Source: Hydrotalea sandarakina (GTDB lineage Bacteria; Bacteroidota; Bacteroidia; Chitinophagales; Chitinophagaceae). From it: a DNA stretch of 64,000 bases. The notes under the pieces are model-generated. The model searched no databases, was not told the origin of the DNA, and saw only the letters and a list, made by a program, of their open reading frames with translations. Shown piece after piece: positions 19,023 to 28,899 of the stretch (its first letter is position 1; each line of letters opens with the position of its first letter). The stretch is from the NCBI RefSeq assembly GCF_003254115.1, contig NZ_QKZV01000004.1, forward strand, positions 124,001 through 188,000. Reading direction: 5' to 3'. Both the position numbers and the translations under genes were made by a program.

Positions 19023-21446
19023 TTATTGATTAGATAGCTGCAGACAAACAGTTTTTTCGCAATACCTGCATGAATTATAGTAAACACGTATAGTAAAACA
19101 AATGGTATAATTTATGGCACAGCAAGAAGCATTATTTCCATTTGCCGGGGCTGGTAAACCAACTACCAAATTAATGGGAACCATAGTTCCTGCAGAAATG
19201 GGTGATGAAGCAATCCACTTCAAATCCTTAAACACATTCGCATTTCCCACAGGAGCATTACCAAATACCAATCCGGCAGTTGTGTTGTTAATAGTGGTTC
19301 CGTTACCCACTATCATACCATCATGTTCTACACTATCTACATAAGCACATCCACCGGGATTTGCAGTGAATGAAAATGAATGAACCGAAATTTCTACTGC
19401 ATAAATGGGCACATTAGCACTTAACATGCCACTAATATTATACAAATGCGGGTCATTTGCTTGTTGATTTACCTGTGGTTGGCCACCCACCTGAATTCTT
19501 ACCTGATCACAATCATGACAGATACAAGTAGGCAAACTATCTTGAGACAAGATATTAACCGTATTATTTAACGGGTCGCTCCAAGTTCCATTTATAGTAA
19601 ATGAAACATTGGTTTGCGATAAGTTTGCAGGTGAATACGTAAATGAAATACAACCGGTTTGATTAGGTGTAATTGTTAAAGGCAAAGTATTAATTGAACT
19701 AATGGTACCGCCCGAATTTGATACAATGCCGGTATAAGTAGCATTACACCCAGCTGTATTGTTGGTAGGTTCATTCCGTAAACAAAGTGTAACTGAATAA
19801 GTTGGAAGTCCTGTTTTAGGATCCCATCCATTACAAGCAATATGCATTGAATCATAAATTGTTCCACAACTGGCCCCTTGTACTGAGTAAGAAGAATTTC
19901 TAGAAGTGGTACCGGTTGTTGTTTCTATTACTTTCCAACTGTAAAAACTTGTTGTTTGCGCTTCTCGCATTTGGTTTATTTGATTAGCCGGCAATTGATA
20001 CGGCTGATTAGGCATCACAGTACTTTGCGCAACGGCATTCATTACTTCACCTCTATCATTCACTTGCATAATTTGTATGGTGTATTGTGCTCCTTCCGGC
20101 GCTTTTCCTTCTACATGCCATTGAAATACCGGCATAGCACCTTGTTTTTTATAAACTGCATTATTTTTAGGTGCATCTAAAACAATGCGAAAATTATTCT
20201 CTTGTTGTTGCGATTCCTGATTAGGATTGGTGAATTGAATAAACTGATTATTATTTGTCTTTACTTTTTCAGGTTTATTTTTTACAACATTTTTAGTTTC
20301 GGGCTCAACTGCTACTTGATTGGGTTGTTGATAACTTGAATTAGGCTTATTCAATTGTTTATTAATGGTAAAATTTAAGCCTACATGAGTGTTGAAAAAC
20401 TGTGTAGGTGTTGTATAGGTTTTTTCAATAAAGGGCGCTATTTGTGGGTTACTTAATTGCGTTTGAATACTGGCAGGTGTTGCATTAAAATTCACCTTAC
20501 TTATATCACGTTGAGAAACAGTGAATGAATTTGAGGGCAGCCATAAATAACCCGCTTGCAAATAAAATCCCAGAGGAAACGACTGAAATGGATGCCAATT
20601 CAATCTAACATTCCCCTGGGCCCCCCAAAGTTGTTTATTAAAATTTGCCGGTACTTGATAGTTTTGATACAATACATTTTGAACCGGATCGCCTTGACGA
20701 AATTGTGCAGGCTGAACAATAGTTAAGCTGGGACCGGCAGATAGTGTTACATCAAAGATGGTTCCCGTGGTTTGCCAAGCCGGGCCAATAACAAAACTAT
20801 TCAAGCTCCAGTTTTTACGGGTATTTTCCGTAACGGCAAAACTGCTAACTTGTTGTTCATACCCATCCAATAAATGCTGAGGAGTGAAGTTATAATTTGA
20901 AAAATTTACATCAACACCCCAATGGCTTTTTCCCGGGTTCATTATTCTGCTGGCATCAGCCTTGGTTAGCTTAGCACCACTTGCAATAGCATCAATCAAG
21001 TCAGCAGATTTTTTAGATGTTATTGGGAAAAACAAACCTACTTGCGGTTGCATTATTTGTGGTGTTTTCATTCCACTTAAACTATTGGTAATGCCTAAAG
21101 GGGTAGCATATATATCCATTATTTTTTTATGGGCTATCCCATTCCCGGTTTGCTGATTAACTTTTTGGTAGTTAAAAAAATATTGATTGTCATATGTTGT
21201 TATTGCACTTGCTGCATTGCTTTTTTCAACATTATTCTCATCAAATTTTTCAAAAAATTGCTCTTTAAGTTTAAGTGAATTAGCAATTGGTTGGCGCAAA
21301 TAAGTATTCAATTCTATTTGTTGAATACCCGTTTTAAAATCCTGAGCCAAAATAGCAGTAAAGTTGCAGCATATTATAAATAACAGCATACATGCCTGCA
21401 ATGGTTTAAACACAGGCCGAGAGGGTCTAGAAGTTTTTTGCTTCAT
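19023..21446 (-). CDS. outer-membrane protein with beta-barrel-like N-terminus, FN3-like domain and Cys-rich C-terminal domain
   Basis: An 807-residue exported protein starting at the ATG at 21446; the longer frame to 21464 needs TTG. The signal peptide ends near ILAQ (about 34). The N-terminal half has alternating amphipathic strands ending in aromatics, for example around GAQGNVRLNWHPF and GFYLQAGYLWL, suggesting an outer-membrane beta-barrel. A Gln/Asn-rich linker and an FN3-like domain (opening at FRIVLDAPKNN) follow. The Cys-rich C-terminal domain (about 641-807) ends CRYCEKTVC. Its C-terminal 160 residues align with those of the downstream 992-residue protein, sharing the CC, CxxCEKTVC and IPI/VPI positions. 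It is preceded by a LytTR-operator-like direct repeat and follows the LytTR regulator gene. The pair may assemble a surface structure; that is inference. Confidence 0.82.
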   Translation of the reverse strand: MKQKTSRPSRPVFKPLQACMLLFIICCNFTAILAQDFKTGIQQIELNTYLRQPIANSLKLKEQFFEKFDENNVEKSNAASAITTYDNQYFFNYQKVNQQTGNGIAHKKIMDIYATPLGITNSLSGMKTPQIMQPQVGLFFPITSKKSADLIDAIASGAKLTKADASRIMNPGKSHWGVDVNFSNYNFTPQHLLDGYEQQVSSFAVTENTRKNWSLNSFVIGPAWQTTGTIFDVTLSAGPSLTIVQPAQFRQGDPVQNVLYQNYQVPANFNKQLWGAQGNVRLNWHPFQSFPLGFYLQAGYLWLPSNSFTVSQRDISKVNFNATPASIQTQLSNPQIAPFIEKTYTTPTQFFNTHVGLNFTINKQLNKPNSSYQQPNQVAVEPETKNVVKNKPEKVKTNNNQFIQFTNPNQESQQQENNFRIVLDAPKNNAVYKKQGAMPVFQWHVEGKAPEGAQYTIQIMQVNDRGEVMNAVAQSTVMPNQPYQLPANQINQMREAQTTSFYSWKVIETTTGTTSRNSSYSVQGASCGTIYDSMHIACNGWDPKTGLPTYSVTLCLRNEPTNNTAGCNATYTGIVSNSGGTISSINTLPLTITPNQTGCISFTYSPANLSQTNVSFTINGTWSDPLNNTVNILSQDSLPTCICHDCDQVRIQVGGQPQVNQQANDPHLYNISGMLSANVPIYAVEISVHSFSFTANPGGCAYVDSVEHDGMIVGNGTTINNTTAGLVFGNAPVGNANVFKDLKWIASSPISAGTMVPINLVVGLPAPANGNNASCCAINYTICFTIRVYYNSCRYCEKTVCLQLSNQ

Positions 21447-21476
21447 AGGCGTTAGTTTTGGCAAATTCTATAATGC

Positions 21477-21505
21477 AAAAATTACTAACCTATTTTGCAA
21501 ACAAA
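21477..21505 (-). promoter_or_regulatory. candidate promoter for the Cys-rich protein pair
   Basis: On the minus strand TTTG (21505-21502) and TAATTTTT (21484-21477) are 17 bp apart, one base off the Bacteroidota -7 consensus TAnnTTTG and slightly short in spacing. It sits just downstream of the 21-bp-spaced direct repeat and about 30 bp before the ATG at 21446. Confidence 0.3.
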
Positions 21506-21512
21506 TTGACTA

Positions 21513-21545
21513 TTGTATAGGTGGACACAAAATTTGTATAGTTGG
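21513..21545. promoter_or_regulatory. putative LytTR-type operator: 12-mer direct repeat with 21-bp period
   Basis: On the minus strand CCAACTATACAA (21545-21534) recurs as CCACCTATACAA (21524-21513), 11 of 12 identical, start-to-start distance 21 bp. LytTR domains are known to bind two roughly 9-bp direct repeats about two helical turns apart, which this matches. It lies between the LytTR regulator gene and the protein pair it probably controls, upstream of a candidate -33 element, as expected for an activator. Confidence 0.55.
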
Positions 21546-21556
21546 CACTATTTCAA

Positions 21557-22324
21557 TTATTTAGGTATGGAAAACAAGGCATCAAAGGCAGTAAAAAATT
21601 GTTTTTTTTGTCGTCGTGAAACCGGCAGGCGCATACCATTATTCATCAACAATATTAAATCGGGCCCTGAACTAAAACTTAAAACTTGAAAGAGTGCCAC
21701 AAGATATTTATGATGAATTCTACAGAAATGTGTTTCAGGTAATTCTTGCTGAAATTTTCCAAGTTGTTTACATACCAAAACAGGAGCATGATCTTGCAAA
21801 TAAATACGCGTATAATTTCCTAAGCTTTCTAAAAAAATTAAATCCCCAATGTTGGTAAGAATTGAATCTTTGCCAATAGGTATTACTATTTTACCCAATT
21901 GTTCCCATTGATTATTATTGGAACGGGAAGCTACGGCATTTGATTGTTGTTTGCGAAGTTGCAATTTGTTTAATATGTTATGGACACAGGTTTGAAATTT
22001 TTCAGTATGAATAGGTTTGGTTAAATAACCTGAAGCATGCACATCAAATGCCTTCAGGGCATATTCTTGATAAGCTGTTATAAATACTATTTCGGGTAAA
22101 TAATCGGGAATTTTGCTTAACAAGGTAAAACCATCCATACCCGGCATATGAATATCCAAGAAAATTATGTCGGGCATAAACTGAGAAATTTGCATTAATG
22201 CCGATTGTGCATCGGTATGTGTTCCCAAAATTTTTATTTCGGGAAAATCATCTTTTAGCATTGACGTTATTAAACGAATACTTCTTGGTTCATCGTCAAC
22301 TATATAGCAAGTGATGGTTGCCAT
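21557..22324 (-). CDS. LytTR-family response regulator
   Basis: A 255-residue regulator with a receiver domain (about 4-122; D10/D11, phosphoacceptor D57 in FLDIHMPGMDG, T83, K103) and a C-terminal LytTR DNA-binding domain (about 143-250, containing LESLGNYTRIYL and FCRIHHKYLVAL). It starts inside the 3' end of the LytS-like kinase gene (25-bp overlap), so the two are translationally coupled and form a phosphorelay pair. The next gene downstream begins after 110 bp that contain a LytTR-operator-like repeat. The outer-membrane/Cys-rich pair is therefore the obvious regulated target. Confidence 0.94.
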   Translation of the reverse strand: MATITCYIVDDEPRSIRLITSMLKDDFPEIKILGTHTDAQSALMQISQFMPDIIFLDIHMPGMDGFTLLSKIPDYLPEIVFITAYQEYALKAFDVHASGYLTKPIHTEKFQTCVHNILNKLQLRKQQSNAVASRSNNNQWEQLGKIVIPIGKDSILTNIGDLIFLESLGNYTRIYLQDHAPVLVCKQLGKFQQELPETHFCRIHHKYLVALFQVLSFSSGPDLILLMNNGMRLPVSRRQKKQFFTAFDALFSIPK

Positions 22325-25185
22325 GTAACTTGTTTTTTAAAAATCGGAATTTCAAAAATTGCCATAGTGGTAAAATTTGCATCTTCATGCTCACAATCCT
22401 TTATATAAAAACGAATGCCATGCCATTCAGCTCGTTTTCGTGTTATTTCAAGCCCTCGTCCATTATTTTGATTTTTATTTTCATTTAATTTAAATCCTAA
22501 CCCTGGCCCATTATCCAATACTTCAATTCTATAAACAGAATTATTTTCCATTATTTTAATGCATAACAATCCTTTCTTTTGTTTTAGCTGCCGAATACCG
22601 TGTTTCACTGCATTTTCCACAACCGGTTGTAACATCATTGCAGGAATAAAAATTTGATTGAGTTGTAAATTATCATCAACCTTAATTTCATAAGCAAATT
22701 GATCACCAAAGCGAAGTTTTTCTAAATCTAAATATTCCCGAATGTATTCTAATTCCTGTTGCAAAGAAATAATATCTTTTTGGCGTGAATACAAGTTGGC
22801 CCGAAGCAAATCACTAAACTTATCCAAATACTTGTTAGCCTGCTTAAATTCATTATCATAAATCATTTGCTTAATTGCATTTAAAATATTAAAAATGAAA
22901 TGAGGATTTATTTGTGCTCGCATCATTTGCATTTCTAAATCAGTCATTTTTTTCTGTTGTTCCAAATAAAATAAACGTTGTTGATGTTTTTTCTTACTTA
23001 ATTGCCACAGCACTAATCCTATTATGATAAAAACGACACTAATGGTTGTGTACCAAAAATTGGGTTTTAAATAAATGGGTGCTTTTATTTCAAAACTTGC
23101 TTCTGCTATTTGAGAAGAAGGCAATCCATCGCGCCGAAATGCCTGAACTGAAAATGTGTATTTTCCATACGGCAACTCGTACAAATGAATAACAGGATCT
23201 TTTGTACTTACCCACTTAAATTGATTTAAACGATACTGATACAATATACCCGGCAAACCTGAATAATCTACTGCAGAAACATCAAATCGAATATGATGCT
23301 CTTTGTATGACAAAACAGGTGTTTGTTGTGAGGGATTTGCATAATGCTTCATTCCTGAACTCATGCTCATAATATACACCGGAATATCATTAGCCGGGAA
23401 AGCCAATGTATCATTAAAATAAGTTATACCATTTGATGTGGCCACATAAATTTTATTATCGAACGCCTTTATATCATTTACTTGATCACCTGAAAGCCCA
23501 TCATAAATACTATAAAAAGTTGAATGAATACTTGCTTTGCTGTTACCTGTTACTTCAATTCTACCTAAGCTTTTATTGGTACCTATCCATATATGATTGC
23601 CATAAGCATAAAGACATTTCACTATATCACCCGGGAAATAATCATTAGCACGCATAACCATTTTTAGTTTTTCATTTTTCAATACCAATATTGAATCGCC
23701 GCCATAAGCTACCCAAAGATTTCCCTGCCTATCCAAACACATAGTATTGATTTTTTGGAAACCTATTTTACCGCTTAAATTAATCTTTGTTAATTGTTGA
23801 TTATGGTATTTGTATAAACCATCATTACTTCCTACATAACAAAAACTATCGGAAACAGGAGCAATTGATGTAACACGTTGCCCTTTATAAGCAACTTTCA
23901 GGTCATAAAAATGATTTTTGTATTTACACAACAATAAGTACCCATGTGTTCCCAACCAAAAGGTAGTATCATTTAACTTGGCTGCTACTTTAAACCCATC
24001 AAAATTAGGATGTATTCGTTGGGGAGTTTTTCCTTTGCTGTATTGATAAAGACCTAATTGAGAAACAATTAAGTAGTTTGGTTGATTATAAAATATGTTT
24101 CTTACCCATGCATCTAAATTAATACTTTTGGTTAATGCCACTTTTTCGGTGAAATTTTTTTTACAAACAATCATTTCGCCTCGGTTATTGCCTGCAGTTA
24201 TTTGGTCACCATCAATGTGCAAACAATTTAAATTAAAAACTTCATTTCCGGAATAATTCAAAATAGAATGCATGTATTGCTTTCGCAACATTATTAGTCC
24301 CTCTTCTTTGGTGCTAAGCCATATTAAACCGTTTCCCGCATCATATGTATCATTCACAGAAGCATTTTGCCATATCTGTCGTTTCACTGTCAACGTATTG
24401 GTATCAACTTCCAAAACGCGCCCTTCCAGTGATACCAAATATATTCCCGAAGCTGAATTATTGATTTGCCTTACGTGAAAAGGATATATTTTTTTTGATA
24501 ATACACTTCCGGTAGTTACGTCAATTTTGTATAGATATTTTTCATAACCACAATATAAAGTACCGTTTTTATAAAGCGAATAACGTATGGTAAATGGGAA
24601 CTGCTTGTTTAACAATACCGAATGATTATGTATAAGTAAATAATTATTGGTCAGTAAAATACCATAATCATGTTCATTTATTTTTATCAATCTGTTTATT
24701 AGCGCATGTTCATTAACACTGTCAACAATGTTTTTTGTAATACTGGATATTACATAAGTGTATCCATGTATATCTGAAATTGCAATCGCTTTATCCGACA
24801 AAACAAATCCCTTATAACTTCTAAAATGTTTATCCGATAAAGTTTTTAGTGCTACAAACTTGTCGGTATTTTGGTCATAATATACCGCAGGCTTTTGAAA
24901 TGGCAGTGCCCAAAGTGTGCCTACACTATCAATAAATACGCTTAACACTTCCAAATCGGGCAAACCATCTTCTATACCATAATGTTTAAATTGAAAACCA
25001 TCAAAACGGCTTATACCATTTTCAGTTGCAATCCATAAAAATCCGCGTTTATCTTGTACACTGCCGTACAATGCATGTGCAGGAAGCCCTTTACTAATGG
25101 AAAAATAACGTGCGGCGTAGTTTTGTGCTGTTGTTTGTGTACAACACATAATACATAAAACATAAGCAGTTATTATTCTGTACAT
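22300..25185 (-). CDS. LytS-like sensor histidine kinase with two-component propeller and Y_Y_Y domain
   Basis: A 961-residue sensor using the ATG at 25185; the frame extends 3 codons upstream only to a TTG. The signal peptide ends near TTAQ. A periplasmic beta-propeller follows (reg_prop repeats such as DKRGFLWIATENGISRFDG near the N-terminus and later DRQGNLWVAYGG), then a Y_Y_Y domain (about 610-690) and one transmembrane helix (about 713-730). The C-terminus has a His_kinase (PF06580) domain with H762 in AQINPHFIFNIL and a HATPase domain with QPVVENAVKHGI and DNGPGLG. The family senses extracellular or periplasmic ligands and phosphorylates LytTR regulators. It overlaps its cognate regulator by 25 bp. 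In many Bacteroidota such sensors respond to glycans, but here the downstream genes are structural proteins, so the ligand is open. Confidence 0.94.
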   Translation of the reverse strand: MYRIITAYVLCIMCCTQTTAQNYAARYFSISKGLPAHALYGSVQDKRGFLWIATENGISRFDGFQFKHYGIEDGLPDLEVLSVFIDSVGTLWALPFQKPAVYYDQNTDKFVALKTLSDKHFRSYKGFVLSDKAIAISDIHGYTYVISSITKNIVDSVNEHALINRLIKINEHDYGILLTNNYLLIHNHSVLLNKQFPFTIRYSLYKNGTLYCGYEKYLYKIDVTTGSVLSKKIYPFHVRQINNSASGIYLVSLEGRVLEVDTNTLTVKRQIWQNASVNDTYDAGNGLIWLSTKEEGLIMLRKQYMHSILNYSGNEVFNLNCLHIDGDQITAGNNRGEMIVCKKNFTEKVALTKSINLDAWVRNIFYNQPNYLIVSQLGLYQYSKGKTPQRIHPNFDGFKVAAKLNDTTFWLGTHGYLLLCKYKNHFYDLKVAYKGQRVTSIAPVSDSFCYVGSNDGLYKYHNQQLTKINLSGKIGFQKINTMCLDRQGNLWVAYGGDSILVLKNEKLKMVMRANDYFPGDIVKCLYAYGNHIWIGTNKSLGRIEVTGNSKASIHSTFYSIYDGLSGDQVNDIKAFDNKIYVATSNGITYFNDTLAFPANDIPVYIMSMSSGMKHYANPSQQTPVLSYKEHHIRFDVSAVDYSGLPGILYQYRLNQFKWVSTKDPVIHLYELPYGKYTFSVQAFRRDGLPSSQIAEASFEIKAPIYLKPNFWYTTISVVFIIIGLVLWQLSKKKHQQRLFYLEQQKKMTDLEMQMMRAQINPHFIFNILNAIKQMIYDNEFKQANKYLDKFSDLLRANLYSRQKDIISLQQELEYIREYLDLEKLRFGDQFAYEIKVDDNLQLNQIFIPAMMLQPVVENAVKHGIRQLKQKKGLLCIKIMENNSVYRIEVLDNGPGLGFKLNENKNQNNGRGLEITRKRAEWHGIRFYIKDCEHEDANFTTMAIFEIPIFKKQVTWQPSLAI

Positions 25186-25326
25186 GGCCGGCAACTATTG
25201 TGTATGTAATATTGGAATATGGTTGTTTACATTCACTAACCAATAAGCCACACCTGCTAATAAAATTCTTTCACCGATAAATTTAACTGAATTTAGCTAA
25301 AATACATCACACTATAACGGTTTCGT

Positions 25327-25965
25327 TCAAAGCTTTTGAAACAAAACACCCAAAATTCTTGGCTGATAGGTATCAACACCTTCATCAAAATATTCATGAA
25401 CCTTTTTTACGGAAAATCCTGCATTCAGGCCGGAGTTTATAAATTCGGCGAAATGATGTACGTAACAAGTTAGCACCTGTAAACCTGCTGCATCTTCAAA
25501 TCTGGCTTTTGAACCATTGTATTGTTTAAATGGATGTAATTCGCCTACATACATATAACCACCCGGAACCAGTGCATTTGCTGCTTTTTTAAAAATTGTC
25601 TCTAAATCTTCAATATGTTCTAATACCAAGCTAAAAACTACCAAATCGAACGACTGTTGAACAAAATGCCATGGTTCCAGAATATTGGCTTGCAAAAATT
25701 GTACATTAGGATGATTAATTTTTCTTTTAGCCGCTTGCAGCATTGCTTCAGAAAAATCAACCCCCAACAATAGCTTGGCTTTATGCTGTAACCAAATGGT
25801 ATTTTTTCCTGTACCACACCCCACTTCTAAACAACGCTCAAAAGCTACATCATTTAACAATGTTTGTAAAACAATGGCCTCCGCGTCTCGGGTCTTATTT
25901 TCATTCGTATCATATTGTGCCGCCCATTGATTATATGCTTGTTGAATACTCATGTGCTGTATCAT
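25327..25965 (-). CDS. class I SAM-dependent methyltransferase
   Basis: A 212-residue Rossmann-fold methyltransferase. Motif I LEVGCGTGK is at about 47-55, followed by the acidic GVDFSEAM loop near 68-75 and a motif IV/post-motif region FDLVVFSLVLEHI. The fold and the N-terminal YNQWAAQYD segment are typical of methyltransferase_11/25 (UbiE/BioC-like) enzymes. The substrate is not predictable. It begins 15 bp after the FAD/Fe-S dehydrogenase stop codon on the same strand, so it is probably co-transcribed. A second in-frame ATG at 25953 (residue 5) could be the true start. Confidence 0.9.
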   Translation of the reverse strand: MIQHMSIQQAYNQWAAQYDTNENKTRDAEAIVLQTLLNDVAFERCLEVGCGTGKNTIWLQHKAKLLLGVDFSEAMLQAAKRKINHPNVQFLQANILEPWHFVQQSFDLVVFSLVLEHIEDLETIFKKAANALVPGGYMYVGELHPFKQYNGSKARFEDAAGLQVLTCYVHHFAEFINSGLNAGFSVKKVHEYFDEGVDTYQPRILGVLFQKL

Positions 25966-25980
25966 TCATTAAAAAGAAAT

Positions 25981-28899
25981 TTACAATAATGCTTCCCATA
26001 AAACCTCAACGGTATGTTTAGCCTGTTTACCTGTTCCATCTTTAATTTGATGCCGACAACTAGTACCCGGTGCCGCAATAATGGTTGTAGCATCGGCTTT
26101 ATTAACTGCAGGAAACAATACCAAATTACCAATTTGCATGGATAAATCATAATGCTCCCTTTCATAACCGAATGAACCGGCCATACCACAACAACCGGAC
26201 GGTAATGTATTGACGGTATAATTTTGGGGTAAGGATAAAACTTTTACGGTATCATTCAAATTAGTTAAGGCTTTTTGCTGACAGTGACCGTGTAACACAA
26301 TTTTTTTGTCGGTATCTGTAAATAAAGCAGCACTTATAAAACCTTTTTCTATTTCGCAGGCTAAAAACTCATCAATATAAAAAACATTTTTTGCCAGCTG
26401 CTTGGCTTTTTCATAATGATCATCATCTGCCAAATCAATATACTCATCTCTAAAAGTAAGTATTGCCGACGGTTCAATACCTATCAATGGTGCTTCTTCG
26501 CTCACTATATCACTTAACCAATCAATATTTTGATGTGCTATTGCTTTAGCTTTCAATAACAAACCTTTGGATAGCATGGCTCTTCCACTTTCAACATGAT
26601 GGGGAATTACCACTTCATATCCCAGCTTTTCTAATAATTGAATAGCAGTAATACCAATACCGGCATCATTATAATTGGTAAACTCATCACAAAAAAAGTA
26701 AACTTTTCTTTTAGCACCATTATTGGAAGCAGGTTCCTTTCTTTTACGCATCCATTCTCTAACCGTTATTTTTGAAAGAGTTGGCATTGAGCGCTTTACA
26801 GCAAAACCTGCGATTTTTTTTATCAAACTACCTGAAATACGATTGGTAACCAAACCATTGTACAAGCCGGGCCATACCGATCCAATCTTTGCAACGGCAC
26901 TAAAATTTGCAATAAGTTTTGACCTAAAGGGTATTCCGTTAGCATTATAATATTGCTGTAAAAATTCTGCTTTTAATTTAGCCACATCAACATTCGAAGG
27001 ACATTCAGATTTGCATCCCTTACAACTCAGGCACAAATCCATTACCTCATAAATTTCTTTGTGATTGAATTTATTAATAGCAATTGAATGCGTTAAAAAC
27101 TCTCGTAAAATATTAGCACGTGCCCGGGTAGTATCTTTTTCATTCCGCGTTGCCATGAACGATGGGCACATAGTACCGCCGGACAGATGTGTTTTACGGC
27201 AATCACCCGATCCATTGCATTGCTCTGCATGCTGTAAAACTGTTTGGTTTCCCCAACGAAAAACAGTTATTACATTCGGATCTTTTTGCCCAGGGGTATA
27301 ACGTAAAAAAGTATTCATGGGAGGGGTATCAACAATTTTACCCGGATTAAAAATATGATGTGGATCCCAAGTTTCTTTTATTTGTTTTAATAATGCATAA
27401 TTTTTCGCACCAATCATTTTCGGAATAAATTCACCACGCAACCTGCCATCACCATGTTCACCGCTTAATGAACCATTATATTGTTTTACCAAAGCAGCAA
27501 CTTCCGTTGCAATGGTTCTGAACAAGGCATTTCCTTCGGCAGTTTTTAAGTTAATAATGGGGCGCAAATGTAATTCACCTGAACCTGCATGTGCATAATG
27601 CACGGAATACAAACCATATTTTTCTAAAATTTTATTGAAGTCAGCAATATAATCAGGCAAATCATTCACATCTACTGCAGTATCTTCAATAACGGGAACG
27701 GCTTTGTCATCACCCGGCATGTTCCCCAACAATCCTAATCCCGCCTTGCGTAAATTCCATATTTTTTTAGTATCATCGCCAAACAATAACGGAAAATGGT
27801 AACCCAATCCTTTTTCACGCATTGCCGCCTCTACTTGTTCGGCAATCCGCGTTATTTTTTCACGTGTATTTTTCTTAAACTCAACTACCAATATAGCACC
27901 GGGATCGCCTTTTACAAAAAACCGATTTTTTTGCTGTTCAATATTGCCTTTCGTACATTCTAAAATATAATGATCAATTAGTTCGCTGGCCGTAGGTGCA
28001 AACTGCAAAGCAATTAAATTAGCCAACAACGATTCATGTATTGTATTAAAATGCACACACAATAAACCCGTTTCTTTAGGAGGTAACGGTACCACATTTA
28101 GCTTTATCTCTGTAATGAAAGCCAAAGTACCCTCTGAGCCTGCAATTAAGGTGCAAAAATTAAAATTCGGACCACCGGCTTCAAAGGGTGCCGTCTGCAT
28201 TAATAAATCAATTGCATATCCGGTATTTCTACGCTCAATAGATTTTTTTGGAAACTGTTTGGCAATTTCAACACGGTTATCATAATTACTCAACAATTGC
28301 CTTATGTTATTATAAATTCTCCCTTCCAATGTATCCATTTCACATTTTGCATGAAAGGTATCCAGGTCGGTTTCACCAAACACCACATCACTGCCATCAC
28401 TCAAAATAGCTTTAATTTCAATAATATGTTCACGAGTACTTTTATAAACCACCGAATTCGAACCGCAAGAGTTATTACCAACCATACCCCCAATCATTGC
28501 CCTGTTAGCGGTTGATGTTTCCGGTCCAAAAAGCAATCCATAAGGCTTTAAAAAAACATTCAAATCGTCTCTAATTACACCCGGTTGTACCCGTACCCAT
28601 TTTTCATTAACATTCAACTCTAATATTTCATTAAAATATTTTGATACGTCAACGACTATACCGTTACCAACCACTTGGCCGGCCAATGATGTACCTGCCG
28701 TACGTGGTATTAAAGAAGTTTTGTGTTGTAATGCAAAAGCAATTAATAATTTTATATCGCTTTCTGTTTTGGGCAAAGCCACGGCCAACGGCATTTCTCT
28801 ATACGCCGATGCATCAGTTGCATACAAAGTGCGCATGGTTGTGTCATAATACAATTCGCCCTGCAATTGTTGTTGTAATGTTTGTAAATGCGCTATCAT
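25981..28899 (-). CDS. FAD-linked dehydrogenase fused to Fe-S/CCG-domain subunit (YdiJ-like 2-hydroxyacid dehydrogenase)
   Basis: A 972-residue fusion. The N-terminal FAD-binding_4 domain (about 35-270) includes PRTAGTSLAGQVVG at 65-78 and GNNSCGSNS near 141-149. The FAD-oxidase_C domain (about 275-530) includes VHYAHAGSGELHLRP and SGEHGDGRLRGEF. A ferredoxin-like segment has Cys clusters at 561-578 and CLSCKGCKSECP at 623-633, and C-terminal CCG-type redox domains include HCQQKAL and LPSGCCGMAGSFG. This organisation matches GlcD/GlpC fusions such as YdiJ, a D-2-hydroxyacid (D-2-hydroxyglutarate or D-lactate) dehydrogenase feeding electrons to the respiratory chain. Substrate choice between lactate and hydroxyglutarate is not resolved by the sequence. 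No signal peptide; cytosolic face of the membrane. Confidence 0.93.
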   Translation of the reverse strand: MIAHLQTLQQQLQGELYYDTTMRTLYATDASAYREMPLAVALPKTESDIKLLIAFALQHKTSLIPRTAGTSLAGQVVGNGIVVDVSKYFNEILELNVNEKWVRVQPGVIRDDLNVFLKPYGLLFGPETSTANRAMIGGMVGNNSCGSNSVVYKSTREHIIEIKAILSDGSDVVFGETDLDTFHAKCEMDTLEGRIYNNIRQLLSNYDNRVEIAKQFPKKSIERRNTGYAIDLLMQTAPFEAGGPNFNFCTLIAGSEGTLAFITEIKLNVVPLPPKETGLLCVHFNTIHESLLANLIALQFAPTASELIDHYILECTKGNIEQQKNRFFVKGDPGAILVVEFKKNTREKITRIAEQVEAAMREKGLGYHFPLLFGDDTKKIWNLRKAGLGLLGNMPGDDKAVPVIEDTAVDVNDLPDYIADFNKILEKYGLYSVHYAHAGSGELHLRPIINLKTAEGNALFRTIATEVAALVKQYNGSLSGEHGDGRLRGEFIPKMIGAKNYALLKQIKETWDPHHIFNPGKIVDTPPMNTFLRYTPGQKDPNVITVFRWGNQTVLQHAEQCNGSGDCRKTHLSGGTMCPSFMATRNEKDTTRARANILREFLTHSIAINKFNHKEIYEVMDLCLSCKGCKSECPSNVDVAKLKAEFLQQYYNANGIPFRSKLIANFSAVAKIGSVWPGLYNGLVTNRISGSLIKKIAGFAVKRSMPTLSKITVREWMRKRKEPASNNGAKRKVYFFCDEFTNYNDAGIGITAIQLLEKLGYEVVIPHHVESGRAMLSKGLLLKAKAIAHQNIDWLSDIVSEEAPLIGIEPSAILTFRDEYIDLADDDHYEKAKQLAKNVFYIDEFLACEIEKGFISAALFTDTDKKIVLHGHCQQKALTNLNDTVKVLSLPQNYTVNTLPSGCCGMAGSFGYEREHYDLSMQIGNLVLFPAVNKADATTIIAAPGTSCRHQIKDGTGKQAKHTVEVLWEALL

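Noticed and set aside
21447-21464. N-terminal extension of the outer-membrane protein from a TTG
   Set aside because: The ATG at 21446 gives a normal signal peptide, and the extension would overlap the promoter leader.
25186-25194. TTG start for the LytS-like kinase
   Set aside because: The ATG three codons downstream begins a standard signal peptide.
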